Of a stretch of DNA of 64,000 nt, positions 1 to 14,400 are shown piece by piece. The stretch comes from Karalla daura. Lineage: Eukaryota > Chordata > Actinopteri > Chaetodontiformes > Leiognathidae. The notes below the pieces were generated by a model, which was given only the letters and a program-made list of their open reading frames with translations, was not told the origin of the DNA and searched no databases. The first letter of the stretch is position 1. Each line of letters opens with the position of its first letter. Where the stretch lies: positions 20,300,739-20,364,738 of the forward strand of contig CM055192.1 in NCBI GenBank assembly GCA_029224185.1, read 5' to 3'. Position numbers and translations under genes: made by a program.

Positions 1-544
1 AAAAATGAAATAAGAGAGCCATTTTAAAAGAATTGGGCAAGTAGCAGTTTCACTCATTTATTTCACATATTCAGTCCATTTGGTCTATATACTGTAGAAC
101 TTTTCTTTCTGAGTCCTGAGAAATGCACACATTGAATGAAAAACTATATTATGGCACGTTAGAGACAAAAATAAATAAATAAATAAGTAAATAAATAAAT
201 AAATCATTGCAGCTGGACTTCCGTTGATTCTTGAAAGATGAAACATCTTTAAGAATGTGCACAAGTCCAGTTGCCACAACTCAGTCTTGAAGGCGTTTCA
301 CCTTTCATCCAAGACGCAGATTATTACACAATATGGCGATTAGGTATTTTATTTGGTGATGGGTAGAGAACACAGGCAGGAGGATGAGACGAGTTTGTAG
401 CACAATACAACAAGAGACACAAGGTTAGTATGCAGAATGTGCAGAATACACATGGTAATAACATGATTTAAGAAAACTTAAGTATGGAATGATTTTCATC
501 TTTCCAGAAACCCCTGAACGTAGCAGCGCTACTGTTTTGGTCTC
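1..544. other. Intergenic DNA upstream of FBXO21
   Basis: AT-rich sequence with no convincing exon on either strand. It contains an imperfect (AAAT)n run at about 168-204. Nothing else is recognisable; the neighbouring gene on the left lies outside the window. Confidence 0.6.
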
Positions 545-668
545 CACCCAACAACCAATCATAACGCAGCTCCGCTCATATACCCCGCCCCTTGCTCTGC
601 CCCCTGCGCCATAAGGGGGCGTGTCCTGAGCAATGAGGTAATCGGGGTAAACAGTAAAGATGGCGACG
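545..668 (+). promoter_or_regulatory. FBXO21 proximal promoter
   Basis: A CCAAT box at 555-559 and a GC box (CCCCGCCCC) at 583-591 lie just upstream of the FBXO21 start. There is no convincing TATA box at the usual spacing. The start codon itself sits in AAGATGGCGAC (658-668), which resembles a YY1 site overlapping the ATG, as in many housekeeping promoters. The motifs are seen directly; promoter function is inferred. Confidence 0.5.
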
Positions 669-3600
669 TGTGTTCCCGGAGAGGGGCAACCAAGTCTAAA
701 TGGGATTATTTCCGAGCCCCACATTAAAAGACTGACCGACCTGCCGACCGAGCTGCTCGAGCACATCCTGTGCTTCCCGGTCCTGCAACATGTCGACATT
801 TGTAACGTGTCCTGCTGCTGCAAGCGGCTGCACGACGTCTGCCACGGAAGGGGGGAGGTCTGGGGACATCAGTACAAACTCAGGTGCTGTGATATTTAAC
901 GTGTTCTTTCTGCGGCTGCTCCTGGTGCCCCTGCACCTCAGTCCGACAACATACCTCCTACTCTGTATTGTAATGTCTCTTTCTCGGTGTCCTCAATGTC
1001 TGGCTTCCTTGACTGCACGCTCTCATGCAGCTGTCAGCTGATGACAATCTGCTGATGCACCAAATTCATCGTCACGCCAGGCCCAGTGACAAGCTCCAGC
1101 TCCACAGTCCTGTAAAAATATGCCATTTAAGTCTTCCTTTAATTGCAGCTACCCTTGCGGTTAGCTATAATAGCCCAAAATGCACTAGTGTGACCTTGAA
1201 TGCAGCCTGTGAGCTGCAGGAGAGTGCAGCTCTTGCCAAGAGCTAAGCCCTCCTCCTGACTCACTTCCCTGTCTCTCTCCTGACTGCTGCTTTTGGTGCA
1301 AAACAGAGATTTTGGTATTTATCTTTTATGTTTCATGCACATCATGTCATTATGTCTCATTTGCTTGTTAGCTTCTTTCAAAACTGATGATCCTCAAAGC
1401 TACTCTGTAGTTACACTGTAGATAGTAGTAATCGTGAAGACATAATATGTGGTGTGATTCAATACCAGCACAGATTAATATGTGGTTTCAGTTATATTAT
1501 TGGTTTATTTATCTTTTTTTTCCTTTTTTTTAAATCATGTCTCTGAAACACATTTTTTTCTATACTATATTTTCTATTTCTTCACTATACTTCGCTGGTC
1601 TGGTTTCTGTGGACATTGGTGGTTCCTGACGTTCACCTTTCATTTGTTTGCTGACACTAGCAGTGTTGTTGCCTCTTTCATCAGATGGCCTAGACTGCAG
1701 AGGTTTTACCGTCAGAACGAAAGCTGCGACTGGCTCCGAGAATACAAAACGCGCCACAGGGTTGGCATACAAATACGGAGGACCGTGGAGTCGATCTCAA
1801 AGAGATTCTTCACAGAAGTAGTAAGTGAACACATCTGTGATCCAGAATTTACGGTTCAGTAACTGGAGTACCCACAGAGATAGGGAGAGCATGCACACCG
1901 ATCCAGATTCAAGCACACAACCCTCTCTTGCTGTGAGGCAACAATTTGTATTATTTCTGTAATCCAGCAACAGAGGAAACTGACTCTGATATTAAAAGTC
2001 TCCTCCTACTCTCAGTAGATGAATTACAGTAAAGAGATGTGAGAGCATAGAACATAGGTAAAGTAAATTTGCTCCTTTGACAGATGTCTGTGATGTATGT
2101 GGGCGCATGTTTGTCCGAGAATGTGTGCTCTTTCCGTGTTCCTCACTAACCCAGAGATCTGTAACTCAGCCTTGCGTTGGCCAGGTGCTGGGAGACAGCT
2201 TTGCAGAGATCGAGTCACTCGGCATGCCGGAGCACTTCTGCGAAGACGAGCTCCTCTTCATACTCAACTCCGACAAGAGGTGAGGGCGGCGCGGACAAAC
2301 GCACGGTGCGGTGCTGCATTGTGTGGTCATTAATGGGTTTGGGTGCTGACCTTAATAATCAGAGAGTTAATCCTCTCTGAGCTCTTGTTGTGTTGGCTAA
2401 AGTGGCTGCTCTGCCCTGTCGGAGCATTAATGATTCTCACTCTCTGTTTCACACGTGTCATCAGGAAAAGCCTGACCCTGAAGTACTATGCAAAGAAAAT
2501 CCTTTACTTCCTGAGGCAGCAGAACATCCTGAAGAGTCTGAAGACCTTCCTGGAGCAGCCTGCAGAGCAGCAGTCCGCTCTGGAGGGTGAATATCACCAA
2601 ATAGTGGCCCGTTTTGCTCTAACATGCATCCATTCATACATGTTTATTTCTTTGTTTATAATTATCATATTTGTTCAGCCTTGCACAAACACCGGTAGCT
2701 GTTCAAGTTGATAGAAGCAGTTCCGTATCATTCCTCCCCTCTCTTCCACCCCTGTAGGTGCTGTACTGGTGGATCAGTATTGTAACCCACTGGCTGATGT
2801 GACACTGAACAGCATATCAGCCCAGCTGGATGAGATCGCAGAGAAAGTGAAAAAGATGCTGAGAATCAAGAACCCCTCTCACCCCAGCCTGCGTGTCGCT
2901 CAGGGTGAGTCTTGAGACTCGTAGCATGTTTCCTACCACCATCCCACCAAAAGATCCATCAAAATTTGTTTGTGTCCCCCCACCTTTGAGCCGAAGGTTG
3001 CATGAAGTTTGATTTGCTGTTTGCCTTAGGTGACTGCTTCGTCGTGGAGGACTTTGAGCTCCAGAGGCAGGTGGTGTGTGCCCTCAACTCAGTCTTGTAC
3101 GAGCAGCTTCAATACAAAGGCAACGAGTTTGACTACTACAACCCTCTCAACTCCTACATCCACCAGGTAGCTCTGCTCTGAGCTTCAGGGCATTTGAAGC
3201 CCTGAGCTTTTCAGTCATTCATAAAAAATAAATGATATTAATTATGTTGTTTGCTTTCGTTTAGGTGCTAATTCGCCGTACAGGCATTCCCATAAGCCTC
3301 TCCGTCCTCTACATGACTTTAGCACGGAGGCTGGGCGTTAAGTTGGAACCTGTCAACTTTCCTAATCACTTCCTGCTGCGCTGGTGCCAAAAACTGAGAG
3401 GGTACGGTTCTGAAAGGATCTCTAAGAGGAATCGCTGTCACCTTCATAATTCATGATTAGGGAAGAGGCCTGTTTATGGCTGCCATGGTGCTTTCTTCAG
3501 TCCACCATTTCACATACATATTGATTCAAGTTCACAAGAAAAGTAAAGTGATAGGATGCCGTATTAACCAGGGCAAGGTGAGGCAAGGTTTTTTGCCTTT

Positions 3601-6309
3601 AAAAAGGCAAAAAACAGTTCTTATGGAAACTGATAACAATAGACAGCACAGACTACATCAAACAGCAGACCTACTCCTTTCTCAAAGTCATAGCAAAATG
3701 TTACAGTTCATTACTGAGTCTTTGTGGTGGATGTTTGTAAGAAAAATGGTTTATTTAACTTTTGTTCCTCAGGAGCGAGGACATTTATGACTTTGTCTAC
3801 ATCGACGCCTTTGGTAAAGGCAAGCAGCTGACGGCCAAGGAGTGCGAGTACCTCATCGGCCACCAGGTGACGGCAGATTACTACAGTGCCATCAGCACCA
3901 CCGAGGTGCTGCTCAGGATGGTGGGAAACCTGCTCAACATCGGCAAAAGGGGGTGAGAGGCACAGAGTGCGCCTTTTTGAAAGCTTATTTATGCAGCGCG
4001 GTCTGACTCGCCCTCACGCTGCGCTCTGTGGCTCCTCGCAGGGAGGGTAATGAGAAATCCTACCAGCTGCTGAGAGACTCTCTGGACCTCTACCTCACTA
4101 TCAACCCAGATAATGTGCAGTACCTGCTGCTGCAGGCACGCCTCTACTTCCACCTGGGCATCTGGCCAGAGAAGGTCAGGACAGCCAACGTTATCTATCA
4201 TGTTATAATAGGATCGGAATTGAGGCCGAAAAGACGCCTCACGCCATGAAATCTGCACCCATTGTGATTGCAGCTTTAACTGCGATTATCCTGATTCCCC
4301 AGGTGCTAGACATCCTGCAGCACATCCAGGCGTTGGACCCCTCCCAGCATGGGGCCGTAGGTTACCTGGTGCAGCACACACTGGAGCACATCCAGCACAA
4401 GAAGCATCCTGTCACGCCCGAGGCGAAGAAACGCAGCGCTCCAGAACACCTGGAGGTCCAGTATTCAGTCGGCCTCATCATGAAACACAAGAGGTGGGTC
4501 ACGCTGGCGTGCTGCACGGCAGTCTCCTCTGTTCATCACGCCTGTGGCTGACCCGCGTTCCTCTCTTCCACCAGGTCGGGTTATAACTGCGTGATCTACG
4601 GCTGGGACCCAAAGTGCACCATGAGCCAGGAGTGGATCACCACCATGAGGGTGCACCAGCTCTCCAACGGTGCCAACCAGCCCTTTTACAACGTCCTCGT
4701 ACAGGATGGGACGTGCCGCTACGCAGCGCAGGGTAAGAAAGCAGCTCAGTGGTGGGAAATCTGTGGAAGCAAAATGGATATTTGCTACAATAAATCATCG
4801 AAAACCTGTTCAATAAATGCTCTCTTGAAGGAATGGATCATGGCCACCTCAGGCAGTGACTACCAATGAATCAAGGAACGAAAAAGCAAAATGAATTCAG
4901 ATTTGTCAAAGCTCTGAAGCTGGAAAATAGTTATATTTTTCTATAAATAGTTATATTTGTGCTATTTTGTGTTATATTTATGTTTCACCAAAGTTTTACA
5001 TTAAAAATTATTAAAAAAACGTCTACTCAAATGATCTAAACTTTCATGTTAAACAGGCTAGAAACTGAAGGCCTCCTAGACTCAGGAAGTACTGGTTTTA
5101 CCTGAAGCCCATCCTGTACCTGTTAATCCAGAGGCACTGATTAGCTACTAACTGTTTAACTGTAAGTGGAGTCCTGCTCAACCTTGTAAAAATCTCACTT
5201 GAGATGGACCCTTCCCCAGGCCGACAGATATACAGTCAGTGTTCTCTCGAGCTTACCTGCTCACTGACTCTGCTTCTGTTTCATTGTTTGTCTGCGTTAT
5301 CTTCCCTTGTGTTTTCATTTGCTGCTCGGTCCCCCTCGCAGGATTTGATAAGAATAGCTTGGTATGTGTGCTATCTGTTTGACCTGCCCTGAGGCAACAT
5401 ACCCGGGATGTCGTTCTCTTACCTGGCTGCACTTGACATAAAAAAATATCACAGTGGTGATAAGCAGTTACAGTGCATGACCATGGTTACCAACATGAGT
5501 TAACCCTGTCTTTTACAATTTCGCCTGATTAGGCCTTGGGAACACTAAAGCAGCAGTAGAAGCAGCATGTAAACAATGGAAAACTGACAAACATGAATGA
5601 GATAAATGAGATCCAGGAGCAAAATGAAACAAAAATGAAAACTAAATAAAACAAGTATGAATAATTTTCACTCATTACCCAATCAAAATCCATTATCCAT
5701 TGGGGCACAAGTTGAGCCCAATGTGTGTTCTAACAATTGAGAGTTGCAGTTGTTTCACTTAGCAGCAATCCCTTTGTCAAATGAACAATACAAAACGAGG
5801 AGCTAAAGTAATCAAGAGATAAAAAAAGGTACATTCATTAATAGCTTACATCTGTCAAGGTTCTTAGTCATTCATGTCAGGGGAGTCTTGAGGTGCTAAA
5901 AATGAATGTAACTTGACCTCAAGTTAACCTAACAGATTATATATACAACAAATGAAACATTTTTGCCTGACCGTGCTTCATGGTGTGATCTTCCTTTACC
6001 ACTTTGCAACTCGTTTGCCTTGTGCACACCGCCTCCTAACAAAATCTCACACGCTCCCATTCCTCAGAGAACCTGGAGCCGCACTCGGCCCCGCTGGAGA
6101 TCGGCCACCCAGAGGTGGGACGCTACTTCTCCGAGTTCGCCGACACCCACTACGCTGCCAACGAAGAGCTGCAGACGCGGTACCCAGAGGACATGGACGA
6201 GACTTTGGGCACGGTGCAGGAGCTTTACCACAGACTGCCCCCTGGCTCTGGGATCCAGGACCAGGCTCCTGCCACAGACCAAAACAGCCACCAAGCCATG
6301 GCCATGTAG
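660..6309 (+). CDS. fbxo21: F-box only protein 21
   Basis: Substrate receptor of an SCF (SKP1-CUL1-F-box) ubiquitin ligase. Twelve coding exons join in frame to 633 aa (human about 628): 660-883, 1685-1820, 2185-2279, 2465-2586, 2758-2904, 3030-3166, 3265-3401, 3773-3952, 4042-4174, 4303-4493, 4575-4732, 6068-6309. The F-box is at about residues 23-70 (LTDLPTELLEHILCF), followed by the SirB1/transglutaminase-like middle domain (about 190-440; NPLNSYIHQVLIRRTGIPIS, VNFPNHFLLRW). A C-terminal YccV/HspQ-like domain (about 485-600; YNCVIYGWDP, FYNVLVQDG) is encoded by exons 10-12. This domain order is diagnostic of FBXO21. The start ATG gives a full N-terminus directly before the F-box. The last intron is 1.3 kb; the others are short. 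The gene lies head-to-tail with TESC, as in mammals. Confidence 0.96.
3588..3615. repeat. Perfect foldback in FBXO21 intron 7
   Basis: Two 13-bp arms (3588-3600 and 3603-3615) are exact reverse complements separated by AA. It follows a GGCAAGG-rich stretch resembling the start of a short teleost interspersed repeat also seen near 62.65 kb. Confidence 0.7.
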
Positions 6310-7670
6310 CAGAGTCTCCACCTGCGGCACCTTGCCAAGCCCAGCCAGACCACATGCTGGTCACCCATTCTCAATTCACAATCCACTTAGCTCACAGGCC
6401 CTGTGAAGTGTCACCTGGCGGTCAGCCCGCACTTGTGTCGCGCTGAATGTGACACGACTCATTCCATTTTAGTACTTTAACGATCAATAACGCACATCTA
6501 ACACGACTCTCGGCTTCAAAAGCTAGCAGCACCTTGCGAGTACGATGGGAAATGCTTTTTAATGTGAAAGTGAGATGTAGGGAAAAAAAAGCTTGTTGGA
6601 GAATAATGGGGATTCACAAGAAAAAGGAATGATTGACTTTTAAGGACTGCATGACAGAAAGTGATCTGCCATATCTGCAAACCAGGCTGTGAACTCTATG
6701 CTCAAGGAGTTTTAATGGTCAACACCATTAAGAGACCAATCACAAACCACATATTTTCCTGTCATCCTCAATCATACGAGCACTCTGTCATCAAAAACAT
6801 TACGAACCAAGGACTTTCAATAGCTGTAGCTCAACAATATGACATAAAGTAGAGGATTTCCTTTTCAAAATATGAAACAAAAGAAATGAGCCAAGACTGT
6901 GGTTTCAAGGTTTCTCTGCAGGTCTAGAAAGTTTCGAAAAAGACCTAAAAAGTCTGTAAACATGCTGCCAGTTCATATCCTTACCGTTCAAAGAAACATT
7001 TCCAAATGTGAAGATGTATTTGTTGTGAAAACAAAGCTCAAACTATGGAGTAATGTGGACACATTGTGACAGTAGTTATTCTGGAGGCAGGATCTTCAAA
7101 TCCACCCACAAAACTCAGTCGGGAATGTACACTGAGACACCTTGAAGAAAAAAACAAAAAAAAAAGTGAACACAGACTTGATGGGCACACTTACTAAGTG
7201 GACGAGTAAGTTCAGGATGGGTGCTGTAAAAATCTCTCTTTACCAAAAAACAAGGAATGCTCCTTCACCCCGAGACCCCCCCCCCCCCCCTCGTGCTCCT
7301 CTCCCCTCATCGTCTACCCAGCACCAGTCTAACGAGCTCCATCACACTATCCAGACCCCGGATTACAGTGCCAGGCAACACATACTGAAGAAGACTTTGT
7401 AAATTGACTCCTCCTCTTCCTCCTTCTCCCCCTTCTTTTAATCAAGTTCCATGCACTTATGAAAGTCCATTTTTAGGCTTTTGTTTGTTCCCTGTATATT
7501 TCCAACTGAAACATGTAGGATGTCATGGCTCATCTGTGTTGTTGAGCCGTTAACAAAGAAGAAACCAGTAAGAACATTGCTGACTTGAAACAGAAATGAC
7601 TCTGCGGCTTCGATCACATCTTTAAAAAAAAAAGATTAAAACAATAAAGCGTTTCAAGTTTTTCCATAGC
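6310..7670 (+). other. fbxo21: FBXO21 3' untranslated region
   Basis: No exon-like reading frame after the stop at 6307-6309. It contains a C15 run at 7276-7290 and ends near an AATAAA hexamer at 7643-7648, so the transcript probably terminates near 7.67 kb. The UTR extent is inferred from this hexamer. Confidence 0.55.
7643..7648 (+). terminator. Likely FBXO21 poly(A) signal
   Basis: Canonical AATAAA, 1.33 kb after the FBXO21 stop codon, followed by a T-rich stretch. Confidence 0.55.
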
Positions 7671-8270
7671 TTCACTTTGACTTATTTTACTGCATAAATT
7701 ACCCGGTTCACCCCATGTGATGCAGTATGGACTGTATGGTAGCCCAGCTTAGCTTATTTTTCTGTCATTTAAGACAGATTCATGTAAAACAACTTGTTAT
7801 ATGTAATTGTTAAAAATACTTATATATTAAAATAAGTGTAAATGCTGAATGGTTTTACATGAATGGTAATGTAAGTTGAGGTTATTGTAAGGGACATACA
7901 CTAATGCACTCACTGTTAAACATTTAAATGTAGATAGAACATTTCAATGTTTTTTGTATAATATTCTTTTGTATAAATATGTAGAACGGGTTTTAAATGA
8001 ATTTCAGGACAGAAATATGAACAATTACTGTAGAACTGAAGTAAAAATGAAAGCTGTCTCAAAAGACAATTTTCATTTACAATTACACTAAAAGTGCATT
8101 TGGTAAAGACGTGCGTGCATAAAAAGTGAAACTAATGCTAAATGACATCTAAATGTTACATTTATCATTCATATTTAGAGATGACATTTAGATGTAGGAA
8201 TTAGATTTAGATTTGGTTTTAATATGACATACAACACATAGACACGCATAGAACAACGTGTAAATAACAG
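7671..8270. other. AT-rich intergenic spacer FBXO21-TESC
   Basis: No gene seen. It holds a 12-bp inverted repeat (8145-8156 with 8184-8195) with several further ATTTAGAT-like echoes, possibly the remnant of a small non-autonomous DNA transposon. The GC content rises from about 8.27 kb, at the TESC promoter. Confidence 0.45.
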
Positions 8271-8493
8271 AAGGTGGAGCTAATTGTGAGAAAAGTTAGG
8301 CTAAAATATCTATATGTCGCACTCCATATCGCGGCGAAGCGTTGGTGTGACAGTGAGTCTTGCGCGCTGAGGCTGTGTGCGTTTAGGACCTTGGGGAGTC
8401 CAGATGTTCGCAGCAGCAGCGGCGCATTAAAGCAGCTGCAGCCCGGGGAAGAGGAGCACAGTCTGTGCGTCTTTACGCACCTCGGGACCAGAC

Positions 8494-11400
8494 ATGGGAG
8501 CCTCGCAGACGCGCTCCGAGCACAAGTACCAGTACCTGGTGGACAAAACGGGATGTAAGTAGGCCAGATCGACCAGGAACCTGTTCGTGTGAGATCAAGC
8601 GATCAGGTGGAGTTGGCGTTAACTCGGTAGGAGTCAGGTGTGGCGGTGACAGGTGTGAGGCATCAAGAAATGAAAGACAATAAATGGAAACTAATCATGA
8701 GACCGGATGTAAAGCAACTTTTTAGAGAGTAAAATAACATTTAGATGCGGGCAAATTGACATCTAAGAAGCGTAGTGCTAACTGAAGCAGTTTCCCAGAG
8801 TTTCCCAATAGTTACTCTGTATTTTTTATTTATCCAGATCAGATAGTATTGTGATTATTGCCAAACTGCTTGGCCTTACAGCTATGAGGAATTTCAAGCA
8901 AGGTAAAGAGCATAAATAAGCAAGAAGTACCATCTCTCCACCATTTTGTAAACAAACTTTGACAGAAGTATCTCAGCTCTTCTCCTCCCTGAGTGAATGT
9001 GAAAGTTGAATATACAAAGGCAGACTGGATCAACTGAGGTGTGGAGATGTATTTTCATAGAGATCCTGGAGTAGCCTGGATAAGGGTTGCTCCACACTGA
9101 GCCCATCTTTATGGATTGTGTATGACAGAGACTTCGAACTGTGTTTATTGCCTTGAAGCTTCCTCAAGGTGGGGTTTGACCCTGTTTCTCTCTGCACCTG
9201 CGGGGAGATTTTACGCATTTTCATTTCAGTAACAGGTTACAAAACAAAACTCAGAGATTTTCCTCTTGCTGTTTTCCTCAGCAGCTCAATCCATGTGCTA
9301 GAAGCTCAATGTGTGCCTCACACATATTCCCTGCATATATGTATCCACTTGCTACTTCAAACATTCACCTGGCAGACTTCAGGGAAGGGAAGGGAAACAA
9401 AATGGTCAAAATAAACACAAAGTGTTTACTGGAACCGACTAATGCCAAATCCCATTTTGATACATGATCAGGCAGAGCAAGGTGACAACGTTAAACACGT
9501 TAAAATGTGTCTCCACCAGTCCGCCTAGAGGGAGTTAATGATTCAGGGAATGCATTGAAATGGCATAAAAGACAATGAACCAGTGCAAAGTGTGTTTGCC
9601 TTGCCAATAAACTGATAAGGCAGCCACACCTGATAAGTGTTGTAAAATTGAGAAAAAAAGTTTCAGAGTTTAATTTCAAACCAATAAATCAACATTAAAG
9701 AAAAAGGCAAGACAATAAGGAGAACGACAATTTGTTTTGTGTCATGTAATTACATGTTGGACATCCCTAAAAATAACACTGAAAGGAGTGCCTGTCAGTA
9801 GGTGTGGAGTTACTACAGGTGTATGATTGTCATAATGTCTTGTTTTTGCTTTCTTAGTTTCGCTGGAGCAGATCAAAAACCTGCACAAGAGATTTCAGCA
9901 GCTGAGCGGAAACGAAGAAACCATAAGGTGAAAACGGACACACACCTACTGATGATGTTGCAGTGCTTGAACCTGAAATGCTACCTGCCCCGGTGGCTGC
10001 AGTGATGCATTGTGGGTATCTCTGGTATCTCTGGCCCGGACACAAACAAGCAACATATGGTGACACACAGCGGGCTGAACTAATGCAAATGCCAACACGT
10101 TTGGTGAATACAATATGTTGATGACACACAGCTCACAGTGTCATACCGTAAACCATACTGTAAATCACAACTTCCTTCTATGTAACAACAAAGAGGGAAC
10201 AAGCATTGTGTTAATGTCAGGTCATTTTAACTGCAGACAAAGTCACAGTTGATGTTACTTCCTGCAAACGACATCCACTCATATCAATGCTTTCTGGCAC
10301 CGTTGTATCTGTTTAATGCTGATTTCCCTGTCGCATTGCAGTAAAGAAAACTTGGAGAGCATTCCAGCCCTGGCCAATAATCCCATCAAAAAGCAGATTA
10401 TTGATGCATTCTTTGATAAAAGGTGGGTGCAGTGTCTGTCCTCAAAAGTCTTTTATTCTAACTTAAGAGGAAAGTTTGATACTTTAAAACAGGGTCACAC
10501 ACATTTTCTATCTGTGGATGAATAGATGAGGGGGGATACTGGCAGCAGCAGGTCAGTTAAGGGTTAGTTCACCGTTCGTAATGTGAGGTATCAGCCTTCA
10601 TCTGTGAAAAATGCTGTGTAGTTTTTGGAAACCATGGCTGAAAATCTCTTATCCACCCACCAACAGGAAACTGATTTCTTGCCAGAGAAACGGTACTAGA
10701 AACATCAAAACCAGCACTTCCTCATTGTCATGCTTGCTAAACAGGACAAACCACAACATAGATTCTCATGAGCAAGTTTTCTATCCGTCTGACTTGATTA
10801 TCAAGTCATGCGTGGCACAGAGATTTAAAGCCACCGAGGGCAAAAACACATAAAAAAGTTTCATCAGAATGCATTACTATGCCCATGTATTCAAGATAAT
10901 TCCCCTGGCAGTACTTGCATTCTGCATCGTACCAGTCTATTTAAAGCTTAGGACGTTTGGGGAGTTTTATGGATGTTCTTTTAGTCCTTGATTTCTTCCT
11001 TTTGTGTCCCAGGAACCAGCGTCAGGGTGAAGCGGGCACCTACGAGGAGATCAGCTTTGAGGAGTTCCTGATGGTCATGTCCCACTTCCGTCCTCCAACT
11101 CTGAAGACGACGGAGGAGGAGAGGGAAACTCTGAGGAAAGAAAAGCTGCGCTGTAAGACCACCGTGCCCCACGCAATGTTTTTGTGTGTCTCGATGACAA
11201 AATGCCAGGACGAAAAGCGCACCACCTGGTGCAGACAGTAAATCAGTGATGTGAGTCTTATTTCAGCGTGGTGATGCATAACACTGTGAGATTCCTCACA
11301 GCGTGTGAGCCTTCACACTGGGGGGGTATGTATTCATGGCTTGGCATGAGTGGAACAGTAGCTTCAAAAAGAGTAAATCATCATTTATCATTCATCAGGT

Positions 11401-14400
11401 CATCACCATATATGTTTAACAGCAGTATTTCAGTATGCAATATGCCCTAGGGAAAGAAGTGATGTTAAAGATGTTAAAAGACTGTAAAAAAAAAGAAAAG
11501 ACATGTTAGCAAACTTGAGCAGATTAGCACTATTCTTTTCCAGCAGGCCCTGAAGGCAGCATTTTTGCTTTAAGCATGTTGATTTGTAGAAGCTAAAACT
11601 GCTATATTGGTACTCACATGATAAACAGAAGCTGGACTTGTATGATACACATTCCTGAGCAAATTTGTCAAATTGGAACAATTTCCTGTGTTGGAGCAAA
11701 GTTCCTGTGAAATAGCTATGTGATAGCTATTTCCTCAGCCAGCTCGTGGCTGCTAAAGCATGTTTGACAGTGTTTAAACAAGTTCATGGCGTTGTTTTGG
11801 GTTGCTGCTCGTTTGGGCAGTGGGGTGTGTCTGTAATTGCAGCCTTTCATTATTTCTCTAATGGCCATTTGCTGGTCAGGTTTTAGGTGAATTACACATT
11901 TTCTGTGAGCCAATCTTGCGTCCTGAAATGAGGCCTAATAATATGCAAATGGAGCATATGAAAATGTGAAAAAGGCAATTATGGAACTTTTATTCCCGAA
12001 CTATACAACTTTCAGAGTGATTTCAGGCTACTCCTAACTTTAATTGTCATCAGTCAGGTAAGATCAATCATTTTAACTGCTTTTAACCCAAAGGAACACA
12101 TACTGGACAGGTCACCAGTCCATCACAGGGCATTCATTCTCACATTCACACTTCTCCAATTGACCTACACATGCTTGCTTTTGGACTTTATCTGGAGACA
12201 CAGGCGGACACAGGAAGAATCAAACAAGTAAAAAGATCAACATTTTTCTAAAAACATAGAAAGTGATGAGATACAATGTGTTTTTGATGAAGTAGTGTCT
12301 CCTGTTTTGCCCTAACTTGGGAGGTCAGGCAATTTTACATGATTTAAGATAACAAAGCAAAGATAAGAGAGGCCTTCCCAAAAAGCTTTCCTTTAGAATT
12401 TGGGAGTTTAACTTTTTTCTCTACTCCCCTGGAGATCTTGTGACTGTTTCATCTAGTGACCCATTGTGGTCGCTCAATCATCTGACTAAACCAGTTAACT
12501 GCATGTGACAGTCATCATGGGTGCACCAGCATTTACTCCCCAGTAGAGTCACATCGCCATATTTTAACTAGGACACCTAGTTTTGACCAAATTCTTTAGC
12601 ATAGGTCTGTTGCCTGTGATAGGTGACACTAACAGTGTCACCTACTTCAGTAAAGGATCTGAACACATCTGCAAAATATGTGTTTATCCCCTCGCTCTCT
12701 GCTCCGTCTGTGTTGTTTCAGACGGCTTAAGAAAATAAGAGTCTTGGGAAATGGACTCAAGACGTGACGGTGAAAAGTACACTGGTACTCTGTTCTCAGA
12801 CACAGTTGTGAATTTAGTTAATGGCAACCAGAGAAATTACTTGGGGTGCTTTAATGTTTGTGATTACAGTAATTTCTTGAGAATTTAAAGGCAAGATTTG
12901 TTTGTTTCATCTAAAAAAAAATAGATGTAATGTGACTCATAACCCTATCGCACAAGACTTTGATAAAGGGGATCATTACCAGAGAGGACTGTTAGAGGTC
13001 TGTTTTTAACCCAGCCAAACACCAAAGACTGATCATGAACCGTCCTGCTTGGCTCCACACAAACCATTTACCTAAATTCTCAGTTGTTTGTCTGAGCATT
13101 TTAGCTGATCAGCTGATAAGATTTTAAATCAACACAGGTCTCCTCGTTATCAAGAGGATAATCATATCGATCCCTAAGAAAAACAAAGGCAAAACTAAGA
13201 AAAGCAAACAAGACGAGCCGGTGTGACATTAGCTTTGATACAATTGTATCGACTGTTTCAAAAAAAGACGTCCAGTGTTGTTGCCCCAGGAAGAAAACTG
13301 GCATTTTTCCTTGTTAGTGCCACCCGATAGTTTCAGTATTGTCATGGGGTTGACTGATAAATGTCACTGTAAATGAAAGCAGTGGCATTTTAGCTGCAGT
13401 TTTCTGTGGTTCTTTACATTCAGTGCGGGTCATGAATGTGACATGACCTCCTTAGTTATTCTAGGCTTTCGTTTCTGACTTCTCAGAAACACCCTTCTCA
13501 TCAAAACTTCCTCTGGTCTATTATTACTAAGATCCTATCGCCTGTGATTCTGCTGACGGAAAGTTAGAAAAAATGTGATTAACTGCCACACTTTGTTTCC
13601 TCTGTTTTTCCCAGTCTTGTTCAACATGCATGACACTGACAACGACGGCACCATCACCCTGGAGGAGTACAGGAAGGTAGGAACACAAGTTCTGCAACCA
13701 CAGAGCACTCGGAACGAAAATAATGATACCCATACGTCCAGTTTTTCTGTGATTATGTTGCTGTGGATGGCATCATATTGGTAATTACATGATGTCACCA
13801 AACTCCATGTATTTCCCAAAGTACTGGGCTCCAGGTTGCAGGGTTTCACCCAACCAGGTTACATACATACGGCCCTGAGAAGAGGTGCAATCATAGAAAA
13901 TAATTGCAGGTGGATGACTGAGGAGGTGCGCTGGCTTCTCATGTAGTAGTCATAGGAGCTGTCAGCAAGCGGTAAAAACACAGTGATGAGCAGACTTGAT
14001 CTTTGCGGTGTTGTTCAGCAGTTTTGCTTTGATTCCAGAGACGATCATGAGACGTACATTTACAAAAAAGACAAAGCACACATTTGACCCACTTCGATGC
14101 CCTTTCAACCTCCCGAAGCCCTGCTGAGTTTGTATTTTTCGCTTTTCTTCTTCTTTCGCTTCCTTCCTCCTTTTTTTCTCAAGTGAGAGAAAATGTTGCT
14201 ATGGAGTCCAGTGTAGGCAGCGATGATTCAAGAGAAAAGCTATTAAAAGCACAGGCTTAGCACAGTCGCCTCACAGTGAGCAAGACGTGCTTCGACTCCC
14301 TGGTTGACTGCGGACCTTTGAGCAGAGTTTGCATATTCTCCACTTGTTTGCATGTGTTTCAGTTCAAAAGGTTGATTAGAAATTAAATTGTCTCTAGGTG

